Of a stretch of 64,000 nucleotides of DNA, positions 17,902 to 26,928 are shown in pieces. Within the stretch, counting starts at the first letter, position 1. Each line of letters starts with the position of its first letter. A program made the position numbers and the translations under genes. This stretch comes from Colwellia sp. C2M11 (GTDB lineage: Bacteria > Pseudomonadota > Gammaproteobacteria > Enterobacterales > Alteromonadaceae), in contig NZ_JAHKQD010000049.1 of the NCBI RefSeq assembly GCF_018860915.1, positions 54,271 through 118,270 of the forward strand, given 5' to 3'. The notes under the pieces were generated by a model. That model was not told the DNA's origin. It searched no databases and worked only from the letters and a program-made list of their open reading frames with translations.

Positions 17902-17917
17902 TGCGAGTTTGATGCCA
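17902..17917 (-). promoter_or_regulatory. Sigma-54-type promoter of the BON-domain gene
   Basis: On the minus strand the sequence is TGGCATCAAACTCGCA. The GG and GC dinucleotides are exactly 10 bp apart as required for -24/-12 recognition; the only notable deviation from TGGCAC-N5-TTGCA is C for T in the -12 element. The predicted start is near 17891, about 24 nt before the ATG at 17867. Confidence 0.65.
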
Positions 17918-17976
17918 AACTTTAACGCATTGAAATATAATGAATAAATATAAACACTCAACAAAATCATCAAGCA

Positions 17977-18020
17977 AACAGTGTAACTATTACTGATACA
18001 TTGGTAATAGTTACACTGTT
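17977..18020. promoter_or_regulatory. 17-bp perfect inverted repeat; candidate enhancer sites
   Basis: AACAGTGTAACTATTAC (17977-17993) and its exact complement (18004-18020) flank a 10-nt spacer. Each arm contains an 11-mer that is itself palindromic, GTAA-N3-TTAC (17983-17993 and 18004-18014). Their centres are 97 and 118 bp upstream of the predicted sigma-54 start of the BON gene, a normal enhancer distance for NtrC-type activators. No T-run follows, so it is not a typical terminator. Confidence 0.6.
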
Positions 18021-18202
18021 GGAATTTTTAATCATAGAGTAGATAGGTCCGGCAGAAATATTACACTAAATGATAATAATGCTTGTATTTAATAGTGAAA
18101 ACACTTGAAATACGTAAACATAAACAATAAAGCTCTGAAATTAAAAGAGTAAGACAAATATAATGAGCTTATACTAGTCTTAAATAAAGTTAAGGAGTTA
18201 AT

Positions 18203-19549
18203 GTGTTAAAAGTATTATTGGTAGATGATGATACCGAGTTTACTGAAATTGCCTGTCAAATAATTGAGTTTTTAGGCCATGATATTAGTATCGCTAGTTG
18301 TCTGGAAGAAGCCTATGAATGGCTAGAAAACAATACGTTTGATCACATTCTTTTAGATTTTATGCTGCCAGATGGTAGTGGCTTACACCTAATAGATCAC
18401 ATTAAAAAATCAAACGATACCCCTTATATTACTCTAATTACTGGGCACCCTTTAGTTAAAGGCTTACTAGCTGGCTTATGCGGACCTAAAGTTAACTATA
18501 TTGCTAAACCCATACAACGTGAAGACCTAGAGCAAGCCTTAACACGCCAGTCAAAGCAAACTAGCGAAACAAAGCATAACAGCACACTAGCTAAAAAACA
18601 TTTTGATTGCCTTATTGGTGAATCGGCCGTGATGCAAGAAATGTATACTATGATATCTCGTATTGCGCTAACCAAAGCAAATGTGATGTTATTAGGTGAA
18701 AGTGGCGTAGGTAAAGAGTTAGTGGCGCAAGCTATTCATAGCGCAAGTAATTTAACAACAAAAAACGATGCTGAATTGGTTGCAACTAACTGTGGCGCAT
18801 TAGCAAAAGACTTAATCGCTAGTGAACTATTTGGGCATGAAAAAGGCGCATTTACTGGCGCAATTACCAAAAAAGATGGCGTATTTTTACGTGCCGGTAA
18901 TGGTACATTATTTTTAGATGAAATAACGGAAATGCCCATTGATATGCAACCAAACTTATTACGCGTACTCGAAAGTAATAAAATAACCCCTTTAGGTGGA
19001 ACAAAAGAGATTGAAGTAAACTGCCGAGTTATTTCTGCCACTAACCGCTCTATTGAAGAAATAGCACAAAATAAAGTGTTAAGAGAAGATATTTATTTCA
19101 GACTGGCTGTTTTTCCTATTAACATTCCACCGCTAAGAAAACGAAAAGAAGATATTCCGTTATTAGCCAGAGTGTTTCTAGAAGAATTAAACGAAGAATA
19201 TAACCGTAGCTATGAATGGAGTGCCGAACAAATTCAACGATTAACTGACTACGACTGGCCAGGAAATATTAGGGAAATGCGACACGCGATTCATCGTGCT
19301 TTTATTATGTCTGATCCCGACAGTAACAGTTTAGCTTTACCAAAAGACTTTCGTTCGCCCTTCTCGTCTATCACAGAAAAACAACATAATTTAAGTGCAG
19401 GTCGAACTATTGAAGATGTAGAGCGAGAGTTAATTAAAGTAACGCTTGATGATGTTGATGGTAATAAATCACTTGCTGCAAAAATGCTAGGCATTAGCAC
19501 GAAAACTTTATATAACCGTTTACATGCCTACGGAGAATTTGAAGAATAA
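18203..19549 (+). CDS. NtrC-family sigma-54-dependent response regulator
   Basis: A 448-residue transcriptional activator. The receiver domain has phospho-acceptor Asp52 (ILLDFMLPDG). The AAA+ domain has Walker A GESGVGKE (165-172), the sigma-54 contact loop GAFTGA (215-220), Walker B GTLFLDEITEM and an arginine-rich sensor. The C-terminal Fis-type helix-turn-helix is GNKSLAAKMLGISTKTLYNRL. It should activate sigma-54 promoters after phosphorylation. It begins with GTG at 18203 (AAGGAG upstream) and heads a five-gene signalling operon. Both genes flanking the operon have sigma-54-like promoters, so they are likely targets. Confidence 0.93.
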   Translation: MLKVLLVDDDTEFTEIACQIIEFLGHDISIASCLEEAYEWLENNTFDHILLDFMLPDGSGLHLIDHIKKSNDTPYITLITGHPLVKGLLAGLCGPKVNYIAKPIQREDLEQALTRQSKQTSETKHNSTLAKKHFDCLIGESAVMQEMYTMISRIALTKANVMLLGESGVGKELVAQAIHSASNLTTKNDAELVATNCGALAKDLIASELFGHEKGAFTGAITKKDGVFLRAGNGTLFLDEITEMPIDMQPNLLRVLESNKITPLGGTKEIEVNCRVISATNRSIEEIAQNKVLREDIYFRLAVFPINIPPLRKRKEDIPLLARVFLEELNEEYNRSYEWSAEQIQRLTDYDWPGNIREMRHAIHRAFIMSDPDSNSLALPKDFRSPFSSITEKQHNLSAGRTIEDVERELIKVTLDDVDGNKSLAAKMLGISTKTLYNRLHAYGEFEE

Positions 19550-19586
19550 TATTAATTGAACTAAAGATATCTTGGAGGAACCAGCA

Positions 19587-19817
19587 ATGAAAGATGATGG
19601 AAGTAATATACAATCAGCGCAACCTGATTTAAATCAACTCGTTCATGACGCCCGAGGTCCATTAAATAGAATCTCTATGCAGGCAGAGCTTATTAAATTA
19701 GTACTTGAAAATGACATGCCACCTGAAAAAGCAATAGAGGCCGCAAACAAAATTCTTGTTTCATGCCAAGACTGTAGTCATACACTTGAGCAACTATTAG
19801 AAACAGCTAAAAGCTAA
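19587..19817 (+). CDS. Stand-alone histidine-kinase dimerisation (DHp) domain
   Basis: GGAGG 8 nt upstream selects ATG 19587 (76 residues) over an in-frame start at 19572. After about 14 residues comes the H-box LNQLVHDARGPLNRISMQAELI with His20 as presumed phospho-acceptor, then a second helix ending EQLLETAKS. This is a complete HisKA-like helical hairpin with no ATP-binding domain. It sits between the NtrC-type regulator and a CHASE3 kinase with gaps of 37 and 15 bp. It could serve as a histidine phosphotransfer relay or as a decoy partner of a kinase in the operon. Confidence 0.7.
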   Translation: MKDDGSNIQSAQPDLNQLVHDARGPLNRISMQAELIKLVLENDMPPEKAIEAANKILVSCQDCSHTLEQLLETAKS

Positions 19818-19832
19818 GGCAAGTTATTTATA

Positions 19833-21329
19833 ATGTTCTACATTGAAAGATTATTAGCAAACAAAAAAGTCTCATGGAGTATAGTATTCTCTATTGTCAG
19901 TATCGTTATTGTGATCAATGTAATGCTATCAATAAAAACCATTGATGACTTATCAGTAGCGCAAAAAAGTATGGCTAATACTGGTGAAATAATTCTTAGT
20001 TTAGATAAACTTCATAACTTAGTGCTCTCTGCCGAAACAGGCCAACGTGGATATTTACTTACCGAAAACGAAGATTTTTTACAACCATACCAAAACGCCA
20101 TTGATCACGTACTAAAACAAATAAAATTGGTTCAATCATTAAAGTCCGACATTGGTATACAAGCCAATAAAATTACTGAGTTAACTAACTTAGTTGAAAT
20201 GAAAATGATAGAGCTAAGTGCAACGGTTGATCTAGCATTAGACGACAAAGAAAAACGTGCCGTCTCTATTGTGATGACTGGCCGTGGTAAAGACTTATAC
20301 AAGAAAATGGAAAAACTGTTTAATGAGGTAAAATCTCGGGAAATATTATACCGCAATAGTTTATATAAAAAATTAGAAACCATTAAAACAGAAGCAAAAT
20401 TTACTTTTAATGTGTCCGCAATTACCAGTTTTTTATTGCTGTTAGGGCTTGGTGCATTAGTACGACTCAATAATAGAAATGAGTTACGACATCGCCAGTC
20501 TTTAGAGGCTAAAAATGAAGAGTTAACTGAAAAAGTTAAACTACGCACCAAAGAGTTAACCATCTATTCTGAAGAGCTAGCACGTAGTAACCGTGAATTA
20601 GAAGACTTCGCTTTTGTTGCTTCACATGATCTTCAAGAGCCTTTGCGTAAAATTAGAGCATTTGGTGATAGGCTATCCTCTAATTATAACGAAGTAATAG
20701 ATGAAAGAGGGTTAGACTTTATTGAACGTATGCGAAATGCTGCTGAACGTATGTCAAATTTAATCAGCGATTTATTAGAATATTCGCGCATTAATACCCG
20801 CGGTAAAGCCTTTGCAGCAGTACCACTGACACAAATTATCACTGACGTTATTGACGACTTAGAAGTATCTATTGAAGAAAGCTCAGCAATTATTGAGTAT
20901 CAAGACTTACCTGAAATTAATGGTGATATATCACAGCTAAACCAGCTCTTTTTAAACTTACTCAGTAATGCGATAAAGTTTAGACAAGAAAACAAGATAC
21001 CAAAAATTAGTATCAGCCATAGCCATGAGTCAGTATTTGATTCAATTCTAAATGCTGACATTCTTTGGAATATTATTACTGTACGCGATAATGGTATTGG
21101 CTTTGACCAAGAGTTTGAAGATAAAATATTTGTTCCCTTTCAACGCCTTCATGCAAGATCAGCTTACAAGGGAACAGGTATAGGTTTAGCTGTTTGTCGA
21201 CGTATTGTTGAGCGCCATGGTGGTACAATTGATGTAAGAAGTGAGATAGGAAAAGGTACTTGTTTTACTATCCGTATTCCACAAAATTATATTGCTCCTA
21301 ATAACTTAAATGTGATCAATGAACTGTAA
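19833..21329 (+). CDS. CHASE3-domain sensor histidine kinase
   Basis: A 498-residue membrane kinase. Helix 1 is at about 14-34. The periplasmic CHASE3 domain shows its signature SAETGQRGYLLTENEDFLQPY (67-87). Helix 2 (195-211) is followed by a coiled coil of about 40 residues. The H-box DFAFVASHDLQEPLRKIRAF has His265, and the ATPase domain has N-box LFLNLLSNAIKFR, VRDNGIGFD and GTGIGLAVCRRIVERHGG. This is a bacteriophytochrome-like kinase core. The ligand is unknown. It lies between an orphan DHp gene and a single-receiver gene in the same operon. Confidence 0.92.
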   Translation: MFYIERLLANKKVSWSIVFSIVSIVIVINVMLSIKTIDDLSVAQKSMANTGEIILSLDKLHNLVLSAETGQRGYLLTENEDFLQPYQNAIDHVLKQIKLVQSLKSDIGIQANKITELTNLVEMKMIELSATVDLALDDKEKRAVSIVMTGRGKDLYKKMEKLFNEVKSREILYRNSLYKKLETIKTEAKFTFNVSAITSFLLLLGLGALVRLNNRNELRHRQSLEAKNEELTEKVKLRTKELTIYSEELARSNRELEDFAFVASHDLQEPLRKIRAFGDRLSSNYNEVIDERGLDFIERMRNAAERMSNLISDLLEYSRINTRGKAFAAVPLTQIITDVIDDLEVSIEESSAIIEYQDLPEINGDISQLNQLFLNLLSNAIKFRQENKIPKISISHSHESVFDSILNADILWNIITVRDNGIGFDQEFEDKIFVPFQRLHARSAYKGTGIGLAVCRRIVERHGGTIDVRSEIGKGTCFTIRIPQNYIAPNNLNVINEL

Positions 21330-21365
21330 TCACATAAGTTTATCAATGCTAAAGGAAATTATTAC

Positions 21366-21848
21366 ATGAAAAAAAGTACACCGATTATCATATTAATGGC
21401 GGATGATGACGACGATGATCGCCTACTCACACAGGATGCACTGATAGAAAGCCGCGTGTTAAATGAACTTTATTTTGTAGAAGATGGCGTTGAACTGATC
21501 GAATACTTAACTCACACTGGTAAGTTTCAAGATAAAGTTAGCGCACCAAGACCCGGGCTTATCTTGCTAGATTTGAATATGCCACGCAAAGATGGGCGGG
21601 AAGCATTAAAAGAAATTAAAGCTGACCCTAACCTAAGAAGCATACCCGTTGTTATTTTAACTACATCAAAACAGGAAGAAGACATGATTAAAGGCTATGA
21701 TCTTGGTGCTGCCTCCTATATTACTAAACCTGTTAATTTCGAAGGGCTAGTTGATTTAATGAAAGCGTTAGGTAAGTATTGGGTAGAATTTGTTGAACTT
21801 CCCTCATCAGAAAAAATGTCAAATAGTACAACGACAAACAATGATTAA
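21366..21848 (+). CDS. Rcp1-like single-domain response regulator
   Basis: A 160-residue receiver with no output domain. Acidic pocket MADDDDDDR, phospho-acceptor Asp69 (LILLDLNMPRKDG), TTSK and the conserved Lys in SYITKPVNFE are present. The variant ADDD/DDR and LNMPRKDG are typical of Rcp1-type receivers that pair with phytochrome-like kinases such as the one immediately upstream. It has a short polar C-terminal tail. Likely a shuttle in a phosphorelay with the following hybrid kinase. Confidence 0.92.
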   Translation: MKKSTPIIILMADDDDDDRLLTQDALIESRVLNELYFVEDGVELIEYLTHTGKFQDKVSAPRPGLILLDLNMPRKDGREALKEIKADPNLRSIPVVILTTSKQEEDMIKGYDLGAASYITKPVNFEGLVDLMKALGKYWVEFVELPSSEKMSNSTTTNND

Positions 21849-21868
21849 ATTAGGCCAATGATTAAGCT

Positions 21869-23863
21869 ATGCCAAAGCTAACTAAACATATTTTGCTCGT
21901 TGAAGATGATGAAGATGATTATATTCTCACACTAGATTACCTTCAACAAATGCCAAACCACCACTTTAACGTTGATTGGGTAGATAACTCAATTGAAGCA
22001 TTGGCGTTACTCAAAGAAAATAATCACGACATATGCTTACTTGACTATCAATTAGGCGGAGTAAACGGTTTATCAGTGCTTAAACAAACCAGTGGTGATG
22101 GCTGCACAGTACCAATTATTATGCTTACCGGCCAAACAGATACTGAATTAGATAATAATGCATTGGATGCCGGTGCCGTTGACTACTTAGTAAAATCTGA
22201 ACTCAACAGTGCTAGATTTAACAGAGCAATACGTTACGCTTTAGCAAGGAAAGATATTGAAAACGAACGGGTTGAACGAATAAAAGCTGAAGCAAGAAGT
22301 CGCTCTAAAGATAAGTTTTTAGCGCACTTGAGTCATGAATTACGCACACCGCTGACCTCAATACTTGGGTACACCGAATTATTACTCAGCGATGATAGTA
22401 ATAAAAAGATACAACCCGAATTAACCACTATATTAGATAACGGTAATCACTTATTAGGATTACTCAATAATGTACTCGATCTTTCTAAAATTGCTGCCGG
22501 AAAGTTTGAGCTGAATGCTACAACTATCTCCCTAGAGAGCTTTATTGCAGACGTTTATACACTAATGTCGATGGCAGCCCAAGATAAAGGTATCAATTTA
22601 ACCTTATCAGCTAAATCAGCCTTACCCCTTGAAATTAATGCTGATTCGCTTAGATTACGCCAAGTATTGATCAATATTATTCATAATGCGATCAAGTTTA
22701 CTAATCAAGGAACGGTGAATATTGACGTGTGGTTAGATGAGTTACTCGAACAACCGCGTTTGTATTTTGCTATAACCGATACGGGTATGGGGATTCCTGA
22801 TAGTTTATTAGCAACAATCTTTAAACCTTTTGAACAAGTACAAGACATTGTGTCACGGAACGAAGAAGGCTCAGGGCTTGGCTTGTCCATTTGTAGTGAA
22901 TTACTAAAGTATATGGGCGGTAATATTTCAGTAGAATCTAACGTTGGTGTTGGTAGTAAGTTTGTGGTTTGTATCGACCCAGGAAAAATAGCCGATACAG
23001 AACGTAAAAATTTAACTTTTAAACGTAGTGACTATAAATCGTCTACTGAAGTTCTCAATAAAATTTCAGGTAAAATACTGATTGTTGATGATATTGACGA
23101 TATTAGACGATTACTTGGCTATGTGTGTCGATCTTTTGGGTTAGAAGTAAGTTATGCTAATAATGGTCAACAAGCCATCACTAAAATAGTGTCTGCAGAC
23201 AAAGAAAACACGAAATATGATCTCGTCTTAATGGATATTCATATGCCGGTTTTAGATGGTAAGCGAACAATAAAACAATTAAGAGAAATGCATGTCAATA
23301 CGCCAATAATTGCAATCACTGCAGCAACAATGAAAGGTGTACGGAAAGAACTCAAGGGGTTGGGCTTTAATGATGTAGTAGCGAAACCTATTGATAAATA
23401 TGAATTACACAAAAAAATACAACAACAATTAAACCTTCAAATTTCTGCTCTTAACCAGACAAAGTCAGTAATATCATCTGTGCCCACAACACAAAACGAT
23501 AAAGAAAACAAACCTAATCAACGCGTGTTACTGATTGAAGATGATATTGATGCTGCTGAAATAACTGCGTTATTACTGAGTACTATGGGTAAACACGTGC
23601 AAGTAGCAAACAATGCTGAACAAGCTAAAAATATTGTGAAAACCGATATAGATTGGCAACATATTTTAGTCGATATGAACTTACCTGATGGTAACGGGCT
23701 TGAATTAAGTTCATCATTAAAAACGCAATTGCCTAATACTATTATCACTATTGTTAGTGGTTATGAAGTATCCAAACAAGTAATAACCGAAAATGGCGCA
23801 AACAGCTCTCTTCTCAAGCCCGTTAATTTAACAATGTTACAACAGCTTTTTAATGAAGCTTAA
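21869..23863 (+). CDS. Soluble hybrid histidine kinase with three receivers
   Basis: A 664-residue protein with no membrane helix. The order is: receiver 1 (Asp59, CLLDYQLGG), HisKA (FLAHLSHELRTPLTSILGY, His156), HATPase (NIIHNAIKFTNQG, DTGMGIP, GSGLGLSICSELLKYMGG), receiver 2 (LVLMDIHMPVLDG) and receiver 3 (ILVDMNLPDGNGLEL). It is the last gene of the signalling operon, 20 bp after the Rcp1-like gene. With two upstream receivers and a free DHp domain it could form a branched phosphorelay ending at the NtrC-type regulator. Confidence 0.92.
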   Translation: MPKLTKHILLVEDDEDDYILTLDYLQQMPNHHFNVDWVDNSIEALALLKENNHDICLLDYQLGGVNGLSVLKQTSGDGCTVPIIMLTGQTDTELDNNALDAGAVDYLVKSELNSARFNRAIRYALARKDIENERVERIKAEARSRSKDKFLAHLSHELRTPLTSILGYTELLLSDDSNKKIQPELTTILDNGNHLLGLLNNVLDLSKIAAGKFELNATTISLESFIADVYTLMSMAAQDKGINLTLSAKSALPLEINADSLRLRQVLINIIHNAIKFTNQGTVNIDVWLDELLEQPRLYFAITDTGMGIPDSLLATIFKPFEQVQDIVSRNEEGSGLGLSICSELLKYMGGNISVESNVGVGSKFVVCIDPGKIADTERKNLTFKRSDYKSSTEVLNKISGKILIVDDIDDIRRLLGYVCRSFGLEVSYANNGQQAITKIVSADKENTKYDLVLMDIHMPVLDGKRTIKQLREMHVNTPIIAITAATMKGVRKELKGLGFNDVVAKPIDKYELHKKIQQQLNLQISALNQTKSVISSVPTTQNDKENKPNQRVLLIEDDIDAAEITALLLSTMGKHVQVANNAEQAKNIVKTDIDWQHILVDMNLPDGNGLELSSSLKTQLPNTIITIVSGYEVSKQVITENGANSSLLKPVNLTMLQQLFNEA

Positions 23864-24193
23864 TTGTCGCTATGCGCAACTTTTATAGATAACAAAAGTA
23901 CTAACATTGTGCAAATACTGCAAAGCACCCTGTAATATTTACCTACTCTTCGCTAGCACAGATAAAAAATCCAACACAAAACACTTAAAATACAACAAGT
24001 TAACATGTGGCTCAACAATTGCAATAATTAGAGATAAGTATCTTTAAGCGTTAAGTTAAGGATAACTATAATGTTAGATTGAGCATTAACTTTTGTACCT
24101 ATGTCGTATTACTCATCATCTTATTGATAATAATGGCATTACAAAATAAAAATCCCCAAATTTAATTATTTTAAAATTTTTAAGGAGTACAAA
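23864..24193. other. Regulatory gap upstream of the small lipoprotein gene
   Basis: 330 bp without a protein-like open frame. It contains one GTAA-N3-TTAC box (GTAATATTTAC, 23932-23942) and a sigma-54-type promoter (24008-24023), described separately. The leader from the predicted start to the ATG is about 160 nt and AT-rich. Confidence 0.6.
23932..24023 (+). promoter_or_regulatory. Sigma-54-type promoter with upstream enhancer-like box
   Basis: TGGCTCAACAATTGCA at 24008-24023 matches the -24/-12 consensus (TGGC...TTGCA) with the required 10 bp between GG and GC. The predicted start is near 24034. GTAATATTTAC (23932-23942) is centred 97 bp upstream of that start, the same distance and same GTAA-N3-TTAC pattern as at the BON-domain gene on the other side of the operon. 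Confidence 0.7.
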
Positions 24194-24442
24194 ATGAATA
24201 CCAATAAAAGACTTTCAATAATGGCGATCTCATTTGCAGCAATACTAAGTTTAGCTGCCTGTAGTGATGATAAAGCAGAAGAAGCAGGCGAAACAGTTGA
24301 TGATATGATTTCTAATACCAAAGATGCTGCCAAGAATACTGGTGACAAAATTCAAAAAGCAGTCACTGATACAGGCAATGCTATCGAAGATGCCTGTGAA
24401 GACGCAAAAGAGAAAATGGATACTGAAGATACCGACTGTTAA
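24194..24442 (+). CDS. Small amphipathic lipoprotein
   Basis: An 82-residue lipoprotein: signal peptide with lipobox LSLAAC (Cys22 or 23 lipidated), then a highly charged helix with KDAAKNTGDKIQKAV and GNAIEDACEDAKEKM repeats, similar to small LEA-like or entericidin-like envelope proteins. The mature part has two further Cys residues, one of them the last residue. AAGGAG precedes the ATG. It is likely a target of the sigma-54 activator encoded upstream. Confidence 0.85.
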   Translation: MNTNKRLSIMAISFAAILSLAACSDDKAEEAGETVDDMISNTKDAAKNTGDKIQKAVTDTGNAIEDACEDAKEKMDTEDTDC

Positions 24443-24538
24443 TTTTGTAACTATAGATTAAAGTTAATAACTACTGAAATACTAATGACGTAGTTAAAAG
24501 CTTTAAGAATATGGTTTAGAAATTATAGCCTGATAAAG

Positions 24539-24566
24539 AGAGGCTAGTGTAATAACTAGCCTTTCT
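24539..24566 (+). terminator. Hairpin after the lipoprotein gene
   Basis: AGGCTAGT (24541-24548) pairs with ACTAGCCT (24554-24561), followed by TTCTT. The T-run is short, but the position about 100 bp after the stop suits a terminator. Confidence 0.55.
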
Positions 24567-24628
24567 TACTAAATGACTAAATCAGCGTATGATTTATCCA
24601 AGCCCCCTATTTCATCGTAAAAATAAGA

Positions 24629-24781
24629 ATGGAATTTATGTTATTAATAACGATTAAAAAAATATTTACGAAAGCTATTACTTGTTTATTTTTGAGTTTT
24701 GCCGCCGCGATTATAGTTCCTTTATGTACTTATACTTTTTTCATGTATCACTATCGTTCAAGACGTCATTTACGTAACTAA
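24629..24781 (+). CDS. Putative small membrane protein, 50 residues
   Basis: An unlisted short frame starting ATG GAA TTT ATG. The product has a basic start (ITIKKIFTKA), one clear transmembrane helix (TCLFLSFAAAIIVPLCTYTFF) and a strongly basic tail (HYRSRRHLRN), a common small-membrane-protein layout. The ribosome-binding site is weak. It is isolated between two terminated units, so it may be a real micro-protein or chance. Confidence 0.4.
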   Translation: MEFMLLITIKKIFTKAITCLFLSFAAAIIVPLCTYTFFMYHYRSRRHLRN

Positions 24782-25020
24782 ACGCTAAACAATCATCAAC
24801 AGAGTTAAATCTTATTCATCCCCCACTTTTGAATATCCCTGACAAACGTTATTTTTATTAACCATAAAATATATTCAAGCGTTGTATACATAGCACTTCA
24901 TATGTCTAAACAAGATCAAGTACATGTTAAATATTAATATATTTATCACTTAATCGTCTATTTGCTATTTGATTAAGGTAATATATAGCTACCTATTAAA
25001 TTTTATTTGAATAATTTTTT

Positions 25021-26928
25021 ATGAACGCTTTAGTTAACTTTTTTAAAACCATTTTCACTAGCCTCTGGCGAGTATTCACGATTACCCGCTCAGTAGTCCT
25101 TAATATTATTTTTATTGTATTTTTTATCGGCCTAATAGCCATGTTAAACACAGACTCTAAGAGTGTCACTGTACCGAATAATACCGCGCTTGTATTGAAT
25201 TTGACCGGTGATTTAGTAGAACAAAAAAAAGAGGTTAATCCTTTAGATACTCTATTAGTCGAAGCACTAGGTGAAAAAGAAGGTAATCCTGAAGTTTTAC
25301 TTTCAGATTTACTCGAGGTTATCACCAAAGCTAAAAATGATGATCGGGTGCAAATATTAGTATTACAGTTACAAGGACTTGGTTCAGCCGGTTTAGCAAA
25401 ACTACAAGATGTTGGTGCTGCACTAGTTGACTTTAAAAACTCAGGTAAAAAAGTTATTGCGCTAGGTGATCAATATACACAAGATCAATATTACCTTGCC
25501 AGTTATGCTGATGATATTTGGTTAAATACCGAAGGCTATATGTTACTTGAAGGTTACGGTAGATATGGAATGTATTTTAAATCAGCGTTAGAAAAGCTAT
25601 CAATAAACCAACATATTTTTCGTGTTGGAACTTTTAAATCAGCAGTAGAGCCTTTCTTACGTGACGACATGTCTGACGCGGCAAAAGAAGCAAATGAACT
25701 ATGGCTAAATGATTTATGGACTCAGTATAAAAGTGATGTTGCACAACAAAGAGATTTTGATATTGAAAATTTTGATGAAAGTATTGAAGATTTAGTCAAA
25801 AAAATAGAACAAGCCAACGGCAGTTTTGCTGATTATGCCCTGAATAATCACTGGGTTGATCAATTGAAAACCCGTACTCAAATGCGTGATGAATTAATTG
25901 AACTGGTTGGTAAAAATAAAAAAGGTGATAGCTATAGTCATATTGGCTTTAAAGATTACTTATCTCTTATAAATCTTGATAAAACCTTTGATCAAAGTAC
26001 CGCCCTTGCCCAATTAGATAAAGTTGCCGTAATAGTTGCTAAAGGTACTATTTTAAATGGTGTGCAAAAGCCAGGAACTATTGGTGGTGATTCAACAGCA
26101 GCCTTATTACGTAAAGCACGAGAAAATAAAAATGTAAAAGCGGTGGTACTGCGTGTTGATAGCCCTGGTGGTAGCGCTTTTGCTTCTGAAATAATTCGTC
26201 AAGAAGTCGAATTATTAAAACTTGCAGGTAAGCCTGTTGTTGCTTCAATGGGTACTTATGCTGCTTCAGGTGGTTACTGGATATCAGCTCCTGCAAATAA
26301 AATTTATGCCTCTCCTGCTACTATTACTGGCTCTATTGGTATTTTTGGTATGATGATGACCTTTGAAGACTCACTCAGTAAGATAGGCGTTTATACTGAT
26401 GGTGTCGGAACAACAGATATCGCGGGCTTTGGTCCAACTCGACCATTAACTGAAGGTATGGCACAGCTATTTCAACTTTCTATCAATAAAGGTTACCAAG
26501 ATTTTATTACCTTAGTAGCAGAAAATAGAGACATGACTTTAGCGCAAGTAGATTCTATTGCTCAAGGTCGTGTTTGGTCAGGTGCAAAAGCGAAAGAATT
26601 AGGCTTAGTTGATGAATTAGGTAATTTAAACGATGCCATTATTGCTGCTGCTAACTTAGCAAATATTGAACAATACGATACGTTATTAATTGAAAAAGAA
26701 GTATCTGAACGGGATAAATTTCTTCAAAAGATGATAGGTGAAGCGCAATCATTTATGTTTGTCGACACTTTATTACCGCTTGATAGCGACTTATCAGCTC
26801 CACAAAGTGTTAATGCAAAACCAATGACACAATTTATTGAACAAATGCAAAAGGAAATAACCAAGATGAATCAATTTAATGATCCACAAGGCATGTATAC
26901 TTTATGTTTAGCGTGTAACGTTCAATAA
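25021..26928 (+). CDS. sppA: Signal peptide peptidase SppA (67 kDa type)
   Basis: A 635-residue membrane protease that degrades cleaved signal peptides. One N-terminal helix (VVLNIIFIVFFIGLIAML) anchors it. Two ClpP-like halves follow: the first carries the general-base Lys (in FRVGTFKSAVEPFLRDDMS) and the second the Ser nucleophile in VDSPGGSAFASEI. This matches the double-length E. coli enzyme that forms a tetrameric dome in the periplasm. Its TAA overlaps the ATG of ansA by one base, the same sppA-ansA order as in enterobacteria. Confidence 0.95.
   Translation: MNALVNFFKTIFTSLWRVFTITRSVVLNIIFIVFFIGLIAMLNTDSKSVTVPNNTALVLNLTGDLVEQKKEVNPLDTLLVEALGEKEGNPEVLLSDLLEVITKAKNDDRVQILVLQLQGLGSAGLAKLQDVGAALVDFKNSGKKVIALGDQYTQDQYYLASYADDIWLNTEGYMLLEGYGRYGMYFKSALEKLSINQHIFRVGTFKSAVEPFLRDDMSDAAKEANELWLNDLWTQYKSDVAQQRDFDIENFDESIEDLVKKIEQANGSFADYALNNHWVDQLKTRTQMRDELIELVGKNKKGDSYSHIGFKDYLSLINLDKTFDQSTALAQLDKVAVIVAKGTILNGVQKPGTIGGDSTAALLRKARENKNVKAVVLRVDSPGGSAFASEIIRQEVELLKLAGKPVVASMGTYAASGGYWISAPANKIYASPATITGSIGIFGMMMTFEDSLSKIGVYTDGVGTTDIAGFGPTRPLTEGMAQLFQLSINKGYQDFITLVAENRDMTLAQVDSIAQGRVWSGAKAKELGLVDELGNLNDAIIAAANLANIEQYDTLLIEKEVSERDKFLQKMIGEAQSFMFVDTLLPLDSDLSAPQSVNAKPMTQFIEQMQKEITKMNQFNDPQGMYTLCLACNVQ

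Noticed and set aside
17977..18020. The 17-bp inverted repeat as a terminator
   Set aside because: No T-run follows on either strand and it lies between divergent genes; the enhancer geometry fits better.
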